In this document: positions 6,698 through 13,254 of the stretch, one piece after another
Numbering within the stretch: position 1 is the first letter of the stretch
Layout: every line of letters begins with the position of its first letter
DNA from: QPIN01 sp964535875
Lineage (GTDB): Bacteria; Pseudomonadota; Gammaproteobacteria; Methylococcales; Methylomonadaceae
Assembly (NCBI GenBank): GCA_964535875.1
Contig: CAZHUE010000059.1
Location: forward strand, 1 to 13,254
DNA: 13,254 nucleotides
Direction of reading: 5' to 3'
Notes under the pieces: model-generated
What the model saw: the letters and a program-made list of their open reading frames with translations, nothing else
Database searches by the model: none
What the model was told of the DNA's origin: nothing
Position numbers and translations under genes: made by a program

Positions 6698-7114
6698 TCA
6701 ATCCTTAGAAATTTTATTTCCAGATTTTACCCAGGATTTGATTCCAGTAGATAAGTGATAAATATTATTCATTCCTTGTTGGTTGGATAGCATATTCCCT
6801 AACATCCCACTTCTGCCACCTGACCTACAAACTAATATGACAGGTTGGTCGTCTGAAGACTTTAATTTGTTTAAGTCTACTAACCACTTTTCGGTATCAA
6901 ACTTTCCTTCAGGAGAAAAAAACTGTAGTTTATGGCTACCAGGAATAGTTCCTGTAGCGTTCCATTCTTTTTCGGTGCGAATATCTATCACTATGGCATT
7001 TTTAATAGTTTGCATTTCTACTAATTGCTCTGTTGTTAAATCGACGAGTCCTTGAGCCGCAAGAAAAGAAGAAAAAAATAAAATGAATAAGAGTAAAGTA
7101 AGTTTGATTCTCAT
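6698..7114 (-). CDS. Exported rhodanese-like domain protein
   Basis: A 138-residue single-domain rhodanese. Residues 1-20 look like a Sec signal peptide (MRIK followed by a long hydrophobic run ending LAAQ), which predicts a periplasmic location. The rhodanese domain spans about 27-135. IDIRTEKEW (43-51) and GTIPGSHKL (55-63) are typical conserved stretches. The active-site loop is CRSGGRS (96-102) with catalytic Cys96, so sulfurtransferase chemistry is possible. LSTGIKSW (121-128) is the family's C-terminal motif. The substrate is unknown. The gene lies 33 nt upstream of hflD on the same strand and may start a rhodanese-hflD-mutM transcript. It is divergent from copZ, sharing a 225-nt AT-rich spacer. 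Confidence 0.88.
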   Translation of the reverse strand: MRIKLTLLLFILFFSSFLAAQGLVDLTTEQLVEMQTIKNAIVIDIRTEKEWNATGTIPGSHKLQFFSPEGKFDTEKWLVDLNKLKSSDDQPVILVCRSGGRSGMLGNMLSNQQGMNNIYHLSTGIKSWVKSGNKISKD

Positions 7115-7339
7115 ATCTTTATGGTTAGTACTTAAATTTGATATTTTATTAACGCTTTAATATTAATTTTACTTATAATATTAAGAGAAATATTATACAG
7201 TAAAACATTATTTAATCTATGTATCTAAATACTATCAATTCGTAAGCATTAATTAATGAGGGATTTTAATCATGCCCACAAAATACTTCGGGGATATGAT
7301 ATAAGTACTAACTAATAATCAATTATTTTGGAGAAAAAT
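7115..7339. other. Divergent regulatory region between the rhodanese gene and copZ
   Basis: This AT-rich spacer should hold promoters for both directions. No CueR-type dyad (CCTTCC-N7-GGAAGG) or CopY-type TACAnnTGTA box was seen, and no strong -35/-10 pair. The only gene-like element is a very short ORF with a good Shine-Dalgarno sequence (7258-7304). Confidence 0.4.
7272..7304 (+). CDS. Possible 10-codon leader ORF upstream of copZ
   Basis: GAGGGA (7258-7263) lies 8 nt before an ATG at 7272 that opens a ten-residue ORF, MPTKYFGDMI, ending in TAA at 7302-7304, 35 nt before the copZ start. The ribosome binding site is better than most in this window. The peptide has no Cys, His or Met cluster that would suggest copper sensing by ribosome stalling, and no strong attenuator hairpin follows. 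It may be chance. Confidence 0.25.
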   Translation: MPTKYFGDMI

Positions 7340-7549
7340 ATGTCAGAATCAATTTCATTAGATGTAACCGGCATGAAGTGTGGAGGTTGTGAATCAAATG
7401 TGACTACTAAACTTAATTCAGTTGATGGTGTTATATCTATTAATGCTATGAATAAGGAAAATAAAGTTGAAGTGGAATTTGATGCAGAAAAAACAAATAT
7501 TGAGGAAATTTCACGAGTTATAATAGACGCTGGTTTTATAGTGGAATAA
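7340..7549 (+). CDS. copZ: Copper chaperone CopZ (heavy-metal-associated domain)
   Basis: A 69-residue stand-alone HMA domain that binds Cu(I) in the cytoplasm and passes it to a copper ATPase. The metal site is GMKCGGC (residues 11-17, with Cys14 and Cys17), with the expected beta-alpha-beta-beta-alpha-beta length. I take the ATG at 7340, because GGAG (7330-7333) is placed correctly for it; the in-frame TTG at 7328 would overlap that Shine-Dalgarno sequence. The gene lies 30 nt upstream of copA on the same strand, so the pair is very probably one operon. No copper-responsive regulator gene is adjacent. Another soft-metal partner is possible, but the M-x-C-x2-C site and the partner ATPase favour copper. 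Confidence 0.93.
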   Translation: MSESISLDVTGMKCGGCESNVTTKLNSVDGVISINAMNKENKVEVEFDAEKTNIEEISRVIIDAGFIVE

Positions 7550-7579
7550 GGTTTGGAAATTATTATATCTGGATTTTAA

Positions 7580-9829
7580 ATGAGCGAAAAAAAACAAGTA
7601 AATACTACAGAGAATAAACTAAGGCTATCAATCTTAGGTATGAGTTGTGCCGGTTGTGTCGGTGCAGTGGAAGGTGCATTAGCATCGGTAAATGGAGTCA
7701 CAGAGGTCAGTGTTAATTTCGCAGATCACTCTGCAATAGTAAAAGGAGATGTTGAACCGGAACTATTAAAAAAAGCAGCTCAGGATGCAGGCTATGATGC
7801 CGCAGTCATGGAAGGGTTTGAAGACCCAAGGGAGCAAGAACAACTAGAGTTACAGCGTTATCAAAAATTAATGCAAAAAGCTAAAGTTGCAGCAATTTTT
7901 GGTATGCCTTTGATGATTTTTAGCCATTTAAGTTGGCTTCCAATGATTGCTTCAGATGCTGGGCGCTGGTTTTGGCCAATAATTGCTCTTGTTACATTGG
8001 GTGTTATGCGGTATTCCGGTGGACATTTTTTTTCTAGTGCCTGTAAGTTATTAATGAAAGGACAGGCAAACATGGATACCCTAATTGCCTTAGGGACTGG
8101 TTCCGCCTGGTTTTATTCCTGTGTAGTCATTGACTATTCCAGTCATTTAACACAGTTAGCCCCCCATGCTTATTTTGAAGCATCCGTTATTATTTTAGCT
8201 TTTATTAATTTTGGTTCTGCATTAGAGACAAAAGCCAGAGGTACAACGTCTTCTGCAATTAGAGAACTAATTGGTTTGCAGCCAAGAACTGCAAGAGTAG
8301 TCCGTGATGGAACTGAACAAGATATTGCAATTGAAGAGGTTGGATTAGGGGAAACATTAAGAGTCAGACCGGGTGAAAAAATAGCAGTGGATGGTGTGTT
8401 GATAGAAGGTCATTCCTCAGTTGATGAGTCAATGTTGACGGGTGAACCAATGCCCATAGAAAAAATCAAAGATTCAGAAGTGGTTGCTGGCACAATGAAT
8501 CAGCAAGGTAGCTTTTTATTTAAAGCCACGCGGATAGGTCGAGACACAGCATTAGCTCAAATTATAAATAGCGTGCGGACTGCTCAAGGTAGCAAACCAG
8601 CCATTGCTAAGTTGGCTGATAAAATAGCGAGCATTTTTGTTCCTGTTGTTGTTTTAATATCTATTTTAACATTTTTGATTTGGTATTGGTTTGGACCTGA
8701 GCCATCACTTGCATATGCTTTTGTTACATCAATGACCGTATTAGTGATCGCTTGCCCCTGTGCTTTAGGGTTAGCCACACCTATATCTGTTATGGTTTCA
8801 GTTGGAAGAGCTGCTCAAATGGGTATCTTGATACGTAATGGCGATGCACTTCAAAGTGCAGGAAAGGTGAGCTGTTTAATTTTAGATAAAACAGGAACAG
8901 TGACAGAGGGGAAACCAGTTGTTTCGACAATCGAATCCATAGGTAAATATGATTCAGAAACCGTTTTACGTTTAGCAGCCAGTGTAGAATCAGGTTCAGA
9001 ACATCCTTTGGCAGCAGCTATATTAGCTGATGCCGAAGAAAAAAATATAAAACCAGATAAAACAACAGGATTTGAAGCTATTCCAGGACACGGTATTACT
9101 GCAATTATTGATAATCAAAAAATATTTTTTGGCAACCAGGCTTTAATGGATGTGAAAGGTGTTAAATATGCTCGGCACAAAAAGAAAATAGAAGGATTAT
9201 CAGCACAAGGGCAAACTGCTATGTTGTTAGCTGTTGATAATAAAATAGCAGGGATAATTGCTGTATCAGACCCAATAAAAACCGATTCAGGTATTGCAGT
9301 ACACCAATTAAATAACAGAGGTGTACGGGTTATTATGGTAACTGGGGATAATGAAATTACTGCAAAAGCTATAGCTGACCAGGCTGGAATTACAGATGTT
9401 AGGGCACAAGTACTCCCTGAGGAAAAAGCAGAAGTAGTCAGGCAATTACAACTTTCTGGTGAAGTTGTGGGGATGGTAGGTGATGGTATTAATGATGCAC
9501 CTGCTTTAGCCCAGGCAAATGTTGGTTTTGCTATTGGGACAGGAACTGATGTGGCAATTGAAAGTGCTGACATAGTCATTCTTCAAGGTTCATTATTAAA
9601 AGTCCCAGAGGCAATTGCATTGTCTAAAGAAACCGTAACAAATATCAAACAAAACCTGTTAGGTGCTTTCTTTTACAACACTATTGGGATTCCAGTAGCT
9701 GCTGGTGTGCTTTTTCCTATTTTTGGAATTTTGTTAAGCCCGATGATTGCCGGAGCAGCAATGGCAATGTCATCTGTTACTGTTGTGACAAATGCTAATC
9801 GCTTACGGTGGGTTGAGTTAAATAAATGA
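7580..9829 (+). CDS. copA: Cu(+)-translocating P1B-type ATPase CopA
   Basis: A 749-residue inner-membrane pump that exports Cu(I) from the cytoplasm at the expense of ATP. It has one N-terminal HMA domain (about 13-78, GMSCAGC with Cys23 and Cys26). Eight predicted membrane helices include the metal-binding ACPCALG (391-397). The actuator domain carries MLTGEPMP (285-292). The phosphorylation motif is DKTGT (Asp436), the nucleotide-binding motif SEHPLA (473-478) and the hinge GDGINDAP (634-641). The C-terminal helices carry FFYN (697-700) and MSS (730-732), the residues that define the Cu(I) subgroup (P1B-1) rather than Zn/Cd or Ag-only pumps. The length and single HMA domain are ordinary for bacteria. 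The gene follows copZ by 30 nt, and its stop codon overlaps a putative promoter for the next operon. Confidence 0.96.
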   Translation: MSEKKQVNTTENKLRLSILGMSCAGCVGAVEGALASVNGVTEVSVNFADHSAIVKGDVEPELLKKAAQDAGYDAAVMEGFEDPREQEQLELQRYQKLMQKAKVAAIFGMPLMIFSHLSWLPMIASDAGRWFWPIIALVTLGVMRYSGGHFFSSACKLLMKGQANMDTLIALGTGSAWFYSCVVIDYSSHLTQLAPHAYFEASVIILAFINFGSALETKARGTTSSAIRELIGLQPRTARVVRDGTEQDIAIEEVGLGETLRVRPGEKIAVDGVLIEGHSSVDESMLTGEPMPIEKIKDSEVVAGTMNQQGSFLFKATRIGRDTALAQIINSVRTAQGSKPAIAKLADKIASIFVPVVVLISILTFLIWYWFGPEPSLAYAFVTSMTVLVIACPCALGLATPISVMVSVGRAAQMGILIRNGDALQSAGKVSCLILDKTGTVTEGKPVVSTIESIGKYDSETVLRLAASVESGSEHPLAAAILADAEEKNIKPDKTTGFEAIPGHGITAIIDNQKIFFGNQALMDVKGVKYARHKKKIEGLSAQGQTAMLLAVDNKIAGIIAVSDPIKTDSGIAVHQLNNRGVRVIMVTGDNEITAKAIADQAGITDVRAQVLPEEKAEVVRQLQLSGEVVGMVGDGINDAPALAQANVGFAIGTGTDVAIESADIVILQGSLLKVPEAIALSKETVTNIKQNLLGAFFYNTIGIPVAAGVLFPIFGILLSPMIAGAAMAMSSVTVVTNANRLRWVELNK

Positions 9830-9835
9830 TATAAT
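9827..9835 (+). promoter_or_regulatory. Extended -10 promoter candidate for gnnA-gnnB-lpxB
   Basis: TGATATAAT (9827-9835) is a perfect extended -10 element (TGnTATAAT); its TGA is the copA stop codon. No good -35 hexamer lies at 17 nt, which extended -10 promoters tolerate. The predicted transcription start is near 9842, at the base of the hairpin that follows. Confidence 0.45.
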
Positions 9836-9842
9836 ATAAAGT

Positions 9843-9867
9843 TTTAGTTCCCATGAACTAAATGGGA
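9843..9867 (+). promoter_or_regulatory. Two mutually exclusive hairpins upstream of gnnA
   Basis: TTTAGTTC (9843-9850) pairs perfectly with GAACTAAA (9855-9862) across a 4-nt loop. The overlapping TCCCAT (9849-9854) pairs perfectly with ATGGGA (9862-9867) across a 7-nt loop. Both cannot form at once. No T-run follows the second, so it is not a simple terminator. The position, between the presumed transcription start and the gnnA Shine-Dalgarno region, suits a stabilising 5' stem-loop or a translation-level switch. Confidence 0.45.
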
Positions 9868-9889
9868 TTTAAACTGCTGTGAGCGAAGA

Positions 9890-10825
9890 ATGAGTAAATT
9901 GAAGTGTGCTGTTATTGGCATAGGTTATTTAGGTAAATTTCATGCTGAAAAATATGCTGGTTTAGAAGATTGTGAATTAGTTGCCGTTGTTGATATAAAT
10001 GAACAAGCGGCTAATGAAGTTGCTGAAAAGCACGGGGTGGAATCGCTCACTGATTACGAGTCTTTATTAGGTAAAATAGATGCTGTTAGTATTGTTGTCC
10101 CCACTCGACTTCATTATTTGGTAGCCTGTGATTTTTTAAATGCAGGGACCCATGTTTTAGTTGAAAAGCCTATCACTGTCACTGTAGAAGAAGCAGATGA
10201 ACTGATTGCAATCGCTAAAGAAAAAAATGTAATTCTACAAGTCGGTCATTTAGAACGTTTTAACCCGGCCATTATGGGCTTGGATAAAGAAGAAAAACCT
10301 TTATTTATTGAAGCTCATCGTCTTTCCCCTTTTAATCCTCGAGCAAATGATGTCAGTGTGGTTCTTGATCTAATGATCCATGATATTGATATTATTTTAG
10401 CGATGATTGACTCTGATATAGCACATATAGATGCTAGTGGAACGGCTGTTTTAACAAAAGGAACTGATATCGCTAATGCCCGAATTACTTTTGACAATGG
10501 TTGTGTCGCCAATGTGACAGCCAGTCGAATTAGTATGAAAATGGAACGTAAAATGAGAATGTTTAGGCCTTCTTCTTATGTATCCGTTGATTTTCAGAAT
10601 AGAGTGTTAACTAAACACAAAACTGGGGATAAAGAAATGTTCCCTGGTGTGCCAGAAATTATTAGTGAAGAATCTGTATTTGAAGTTGGTGATGCATTAT
10701 TAGCAGAAATAAAGCACTTCATTAGCTGTATTGAAACAAGTACAAACCCACTGGTTTCAGGTGAAGCAGGCAGACGCGCATTACAAACAGCAATTGAAAT
10801 AACAAACCTTTTAAAGCACGGATGA
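9890..10825 (+). CDS. gnnA: Gfo/Idh/MocA oxidoreductase, probable UDP-GlcNAc 3-dehydrogenase GnnA
   Basis: A 311-residue NAD(P)-dependent sugar oxidoreductase. The N-terminal Rossmann fold has GIGYLGKFHAEKY (10-22). VEKPITV (91-97) carries the family's catalytic Lys93, and GHLERFNP (119-126) and MIHDIDIIL (162-170) follow in the C-terminal substrate domain. The family is broad, so the specific call rests on context: it is followed by a DegT-type aminotransferase and then lpxB. In Acidithiobacillus ferrooxidans GnnA oxidises the 3-hydroxyl of UDP-GlcNAc and GnnB aminates the ketone, supplying the 3-amino precursor for LpxA. WbpB-like UDP-GlcNAcA dehydrogenases are the main alternative, but their setting is O-antigen loci. 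The ATG at 9890 follows a modest Shine-Dalgarno sequence (GCGAAGA). gnnB begins 9 nt after its stop. Confidence 0.82.
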   Translation: MSKLKCAVIGIGYLGKFHAEKYAGLEDCELVAVVDINEQAANEVAEKHGVESLTDYESLLGKIDAVSIVVPTRLHYLVACDFLNAGTHVLVEKPITVTVEEADELIAIAKEKNVILQVGHLERFNPAIMGLDKEEKPLFIEAHRLSPFNPRANDVSVVLDLMIHDIDIILAMIDSDIAHIDASGTAVLTKGTDIANARITFDNGCVANVTASRISMKMERKMRMFRPSSYVSVDFQNRVLTKHKTGDKEMFPGVPEIISEESVFEVGDALLAEIKHFISCIETSTNPLVSGEAGRRALQTAIEITNLLKHG

Positions 10826-10834
10826 TAGATTAAT

Positions 10835-11932
10835 ATGGTACCAATGGTTAATTTGCAAGCTCAATATGTGGACATCAGAAATGAAATTGAGCAAGGTCTT
10901 GCAGAAACAATCAAAAATTGCTCCTTTATATTAGGTCCTAATGTACAAGCATTTGAAAAAGAAGCAGCTGACTATCTTGGGGTTAAACACGCAATCGGAT
11001 GTGCTTCTGGTACTGATGCATTACATTTAGCGTTAAGAGCTGAAGGAATAACATCTGGTGATGAAGTTATTACCAGTGCATTTACTTTTATTGCCACAGC
11101 AGAAGCGATTAAATATGTCGGGGCAAAACCTATTTTTGTTGATATAGATGAAAAAACCTTCAACATTACTGCTGATAAAATAGAAAAGGCAATCACTTCA
11201 AAAACTAAAGCTATAATGCCGGTACACTTATTTGGTCAACCAGCAGATCTATTCAAAGTTAAAGCGTTATGTGATAAATATAATTTAAAATTGATTGAGG
11301 ATTGTGCCCAGTCGTTTGGAGCAAAAATTAATAATAGGCAAGTTGGGTCAATTGGAGATGCATCTGGATACAGTTTTTTCCCAAGTAAAAATTTAGGTGC
11401 TTTTGGTGATGGAGGGTTAGTTGTCACCAATTCTGACGAAACAGCAAGGATGATAAAAATGCTGCGTAATCACGGCTCTGATGTACGATATTACCATGAT
11501 GTTATTGGCTACAATAGCCGCTTGGATGATATTCAAGCCGTTGTTTTGAGAGCTAAATTAAAACATATTGATCAATATAACAATGCACGTAGGTATGCTG
11601 CGCATTTATATTCAGAATTAATGGCAGACCTGCCATTAACAATACCATTTGAAGATGGAATAGGACAGCATGTTTATCATCAGTACACATTATTATGTGG
11701 TCGGCGTGATGAAGTTATGCAAGCACTGCAAGATAAAAAAATTGCTTGCGCTGTCTATTATCCTGTTCCATTACATCAGCAGAATGTATTTAAAAAAGAT
11801 TGTGCTGGCCTTTCTTTACCCATTACAGAATCAGTTGCTGCCAACTGTTTTTCTCTGCCTATCTGCCCATCACTTTCACAAGAGACTATTAAAGAAATTG
11901 TTGCTATTATTCGTAGTGTATTAACTAAATAA
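10835..11932 (+). CDS. gnnB: DegT/DnrJ/EryC1 aminotransferase, probable GnnB
   Basis: A 365-residue PLP-dependent sugar aminotransferase. The expected fold-type I features are in order. GCASGTDALHLAL (55-67) binds the PLP phosphate, EDCAQSFGA (155-163) stacks on and holds the pyridine nitrogen through Asp156, and FFPSKNLGAFGDGG (181-194) carries Schiff-base Lys185. NSRLDDIQAVVL (227-238) and YHQYTL complete the family pattern. The predicted reaction is glutamate-dependent amination of UDP-3-keto-GlcNAc to UDP-GlcNAc3N, paired with GnnA nine nucleotides upstream. WbpE-like enzymes are close relatives, and lpxB next door is the reason to prefer GnnB. The ATG at 10835 has little Shine-Dalgarno sequence, and a second ATG at 10844 (MVNLQAQY) is possible; coupling to gnnA is likely. 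Confidence 0.84.
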   Translation: MVPMVNLQAQYVDIRNEIEQGLAETIKNCSFILGPNVQAFEKEAADYLGVKHAIGCASGTDALHLALRAEGITSGDEVITSAFTFIATAEAIKYVGAKPIFVDIDEKTFNITADKIEKAITSKTKAIMPVHLFGQPADLFKVKALCDKYNLKLIEDCAQSFGAKINNRQVGSIGDASGYSFFPSKNLGAFGDGGLVVTNSDETARMIKMLRNHGSDVRYYHDVIGYNSRLDDIQAVVLRAKLKHIDQYNNARRYAAHLYSELMADLPLTIPFEDGIGQHVYHQYTLLCGRRDEVMQALQDKKIACAVYYPVPLHQQNVFKKDCAGLSLPITESVAANCFSLPICPSLSQETIKEIVAIIRSVLTK

Positions 11933-11962
11933 ATATTTTCGCATAAGGTAAAGTTAAAAATA

Positions 11963-11991
11963 TTGGGTTAACGAAAAAGCTGTTAGCCCAA
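11963..11991 (+). terminator. Hairpin in the gnnB-lpxB spacer, possible partial terminator
   Basis: TTGGGTTAAC (11963-11972) pairs with GTTAGCCCAA (11982-11991) as a 10-bp stem with one G-U pair and a 9-nt loop. A run of six T occurs only 12 nt downstream (12004-12009). This is too far for a standard intrinsic terminator, so it may instead be an attenuating, pausing or RNA-processing element that sets lpxB levels relative to gnnAB. Confidence 0.4.
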
Positions 11992-12009
11992 CTACAAAAA
12001 CCATTTTTT

Positions 12010-12025
12010 AAAGGCTTTCTCTTTG
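12010..12025 (+). promoter_or_regulatory. Shine-Dalgarno sequence selecting the TTG start of lpxB
   Basis: AAAGG (12010-12014) lies 8 nt before the TTG at 12023. The next in-frame ATG (12050) would remove part of the first beta strand before the GESSGD motif and has no ribosome binding site, so the TTG is preferred. Confidence 0.6.
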
Positions 12026-13183
12026 ACTGAAACACATAACCAGACAATCATGTTTAGCGCAGGTGAATCTTCTGGTGATAAACATGCCGCTAATATGTTT
12101 TTGGAGCTAAAAAAACAATTACCTGCATTAAAAGGAATGGGTATGGGTGGTGTAAAAATGCAACAAGCAGGGATTGAAATACAGTATGACTCTTCGGGTA
12201 TTGGCGTTATTGGTTTAATAGAGATATTGAAGTATTATGGAGAAATTCGTAAGGCTTTAAAATTAATGAAACAGCTTGTCGTTGCAGAAAAACCTGATTT
12301 ACTAGTTTGTGTGGATTACAAGGAATTTAATTTTAAATTAGCTCGCTTTGCAAAACAGCAAGGGATAAAAGTGCTATTTTATGTCAGTCCACAAGTATGG
12401 GCATCGCGCCCAGGTCGTGTGGTTAAGTACGGCAAAGTAATAGATATGATGGCTGTTATCTTTCCCTTTGAAACAGCATACTATGAGTCTGAAAATATAC
12501 CCGTTAAATATGTAGGTCATCCATCTGTTGATAAAGTTAATCCTAATCGCAGTAAGACAGAAAACTTAATTCAATTCTCCTTACAAGCAGATAAACCGAT
12601 TGTTGGCATAATGCCTGGCAGCCGAATCAATGAAATAAACCGGATGTTACCGGTTATGCTAGCAGCAGCTGAAAAAATTTCAAAATCTCATCAAGGTATC
12701 CAGTTTATATTGCCTCAAGCAGATTCTATAGCGGATGAATTATTGCAAAGTTACCTGCAAAATTCCATTATTAAAATTATTGTTATCAAAAACCAAACTT
12801 ATGATGTGGTGCAATCCTGCGATGCGATCATGACCACTTCGGGTACAGCAACATTGGAAATTGCTTTATTAAAGATACCCATGGTTATTACCTATAAACT
12901 ATCAGGCATCACCTATTTTTTAGCTAAATATATTGTGATTACTAAATTTATTGGACTGCCAAATATTATTGCTGGCAAACAAATTGTCAAAGAATTAATA
13001 CAGAAAGAAGCAACTGAAGAAAATTTGGCCAATGAAATAAACCAAATTTTAGGCAATCCTAATTATAGAAAAAAAATGCTAGCTGAGTTAACAAAAGTAA
13101 AAGCGAAGCTGGGGCAGGGCGATGGTTCAAAAAATATGGCTGATTTAGCCGTTACAATGTTAAAAACTAGCATTTTTGAATAG
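12023..13183 (+). CDS. lpxB: Lipid-A-disaccharide synthase LpxB
   Basis: A 386-residue peripheral membrane glycosyltransferase (family GT19) that joins UDP-2,3-diacylglucosamine and lipid X to form the beta-1,6 lipid A disaccharide. The length matches E. coli (382). Conserved blocks are SAGESSGD (12-19), LLVCVDYKEFN with the family's Asp, FYVSPQVWASRPGRV, PFETAYYESENIPVKYVGHP, IMPGSRINEI, the UDP-binding TTSGTATLEIAL and LPNIIAGKQIVKELIQ, close to the E. coli LPNLLAGRELVKELLQ. The start is a TTG, chosen because MTETHNQTIMFSAGE aligns with the E. coli N-terminus and AAAGG is well spaced. It follows gnnB after 90 nt. With GnnA and GnnB upstream, its natural substrates are probably 2,3-diamino analogues. 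Confidence 0.96.
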   Translation: MTETHNQTIMFSAGESSGDKHAANMFLELKKQLPALKGMGMGGVKMQQAGIEIQYDSSGIGVIGLIEILKYYGEIRKALKLMKQLVVAEKPDLLVCVDYKEFNFKLARFAKQQGIKVLFYVSPQVWASRPGRVVKYGKVIDMMAVIFPFETAYYESENIPVKYVGHPSVDKVNPNRSKTENLIQFSLQADKPIVGIMPGSRINEINRMLPVMLAAAEKISKSHQGIQFILPQADSIADELLQSYLQNSIIKIIVIKNQTYDVVQSCDAIMTTSGTATLEIALLKIPMVITYKLSGITYFLAKYIVITKFIGLPNIIAGKQIVKELIQKEATEENLANEINQILGNPNYRKKMLAELTKVKAKLGQGDGSKNMADLAVTMLKTSIFE

Positions 13184-13254
13184 TAAATAGAGAATGTAAA
13201 TTATTTCTAGTGAACTAAATTAATCACTTTATTGTCTTCTTTCTTCCTTTTCTT
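13184..13254. other. AT-rich right edge after lpxB
   Basis: No gene is seen. A 5-bp dyad, AGTGA (13209-13213) with TCACT (13224-13228), precedes a pyrimidine-rich stretch running to the window end. It is too weak to call as a terminator. Confidence 0.3.

Noticed and set aside
6783..7055. A 90-codon + strand ORF opposite the rhodanese gene.
   Set aside because: The - strand frame has a signal peptide and a complete rhodanese active site; the + strand frame has no recognisable feature.
7115..7339. A CueR- or CopY-type copper operator in front of copZ.
   Set aside because: No matching dyad was found on reading both strands; CCC and GGGG near 7275-7293 do not have the right flanks or spacing.
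9115..9579. A 154-codon antisense ORF inside copA.
   Set aside because: It lies entirely opposite the conserved ATPase catalytic domains; its Ala/Ser/Thr-rich translation is typical of antisense shadow frames.
13209..13254. A terminator after lpxB.
   Set aside because: The stem is only 5 bp with a 10-nt loop and the following tract is mixed pyrimidines, so support is too thin.

Overview
The window is a low-G+C stretch of a Gram-negative chromosome, most likely from a gammaproteobacterium. Three things point that way: an HflD/DUF489 gene (a family essentially confined to that class), the surE-pcm pair, and a lipid A gene (lpxB) preceded by two nucleotide-sugar enzymes. I cannot name a genus. 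I see no integrase, transposase, CRISPR array, tRNA or rRNA, and no gene whose base composition clearly stands out. Most of the window reads as ordinary housekeeping chromosome with a few unusual gene arrangements.

Layout, left to right. Bases 1-257 are non-coding and hold a roughly 100-nt imperfect palindrome (1-100) and a likely promoter. Two small + strand genes follow: a DUF4332 helix-hairpin-helix protein, then a membrane-anchored OmpA-C (peptidoglycan-binding) protein with a Gly/Ala/Asn-rich linker. After a 293-nt AT-rich gap comes uppP (undecaprenyl-diphosphatase), whose 3' end overlaps a convergent Smr-domain endonuclease gene. Next is a tightly packed + strand operon, surE-pcm-yqaA (nucleotidase, isoaspartyl repair methyltransferase, DedA-like membrane protein). 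It runs convergently into a - strand group read as rhodanese, hflD, mutM. Divergent from the rhodanese gene is a copper pair, copZ (chaperone) and copA (PIB-type Cu+ ATPase). The right end is a lipid A block of a Gfo/Idh/MocA oxidoreductase, a DegT-type PLP aminotransferase and lpxB.

The most informative arrangement is the last one. An oxidoreductase and aminotransferase directly upstream of lpxB match GnnA and GnnB, known from Acidithiobacillus ferrooxidans, which convert UDP-GlcNAc to its 3-amino analogue. This predicts a lipid A with a 2,3-diamino-2,3-dideoxyglucose backbone and amide-linked acyl chains at position 3. The expected partner lpxA is not next to them here; copA is. The block appears to have its own extended -10 promoter overlapping the copA stop codon, with two mutually exclusive hairpins in the presumed leader and a further hairpin before lpxB.

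Other points of note are an Asn in place of the usual active-site His in UppP, the absence of nlpD-rpoS after surE-pcm-yqaA, an unusual hflD-mutM neighbourhood, and a possible 10-codon leader ORF before copZ. No clearly new defence or mobile system was found.
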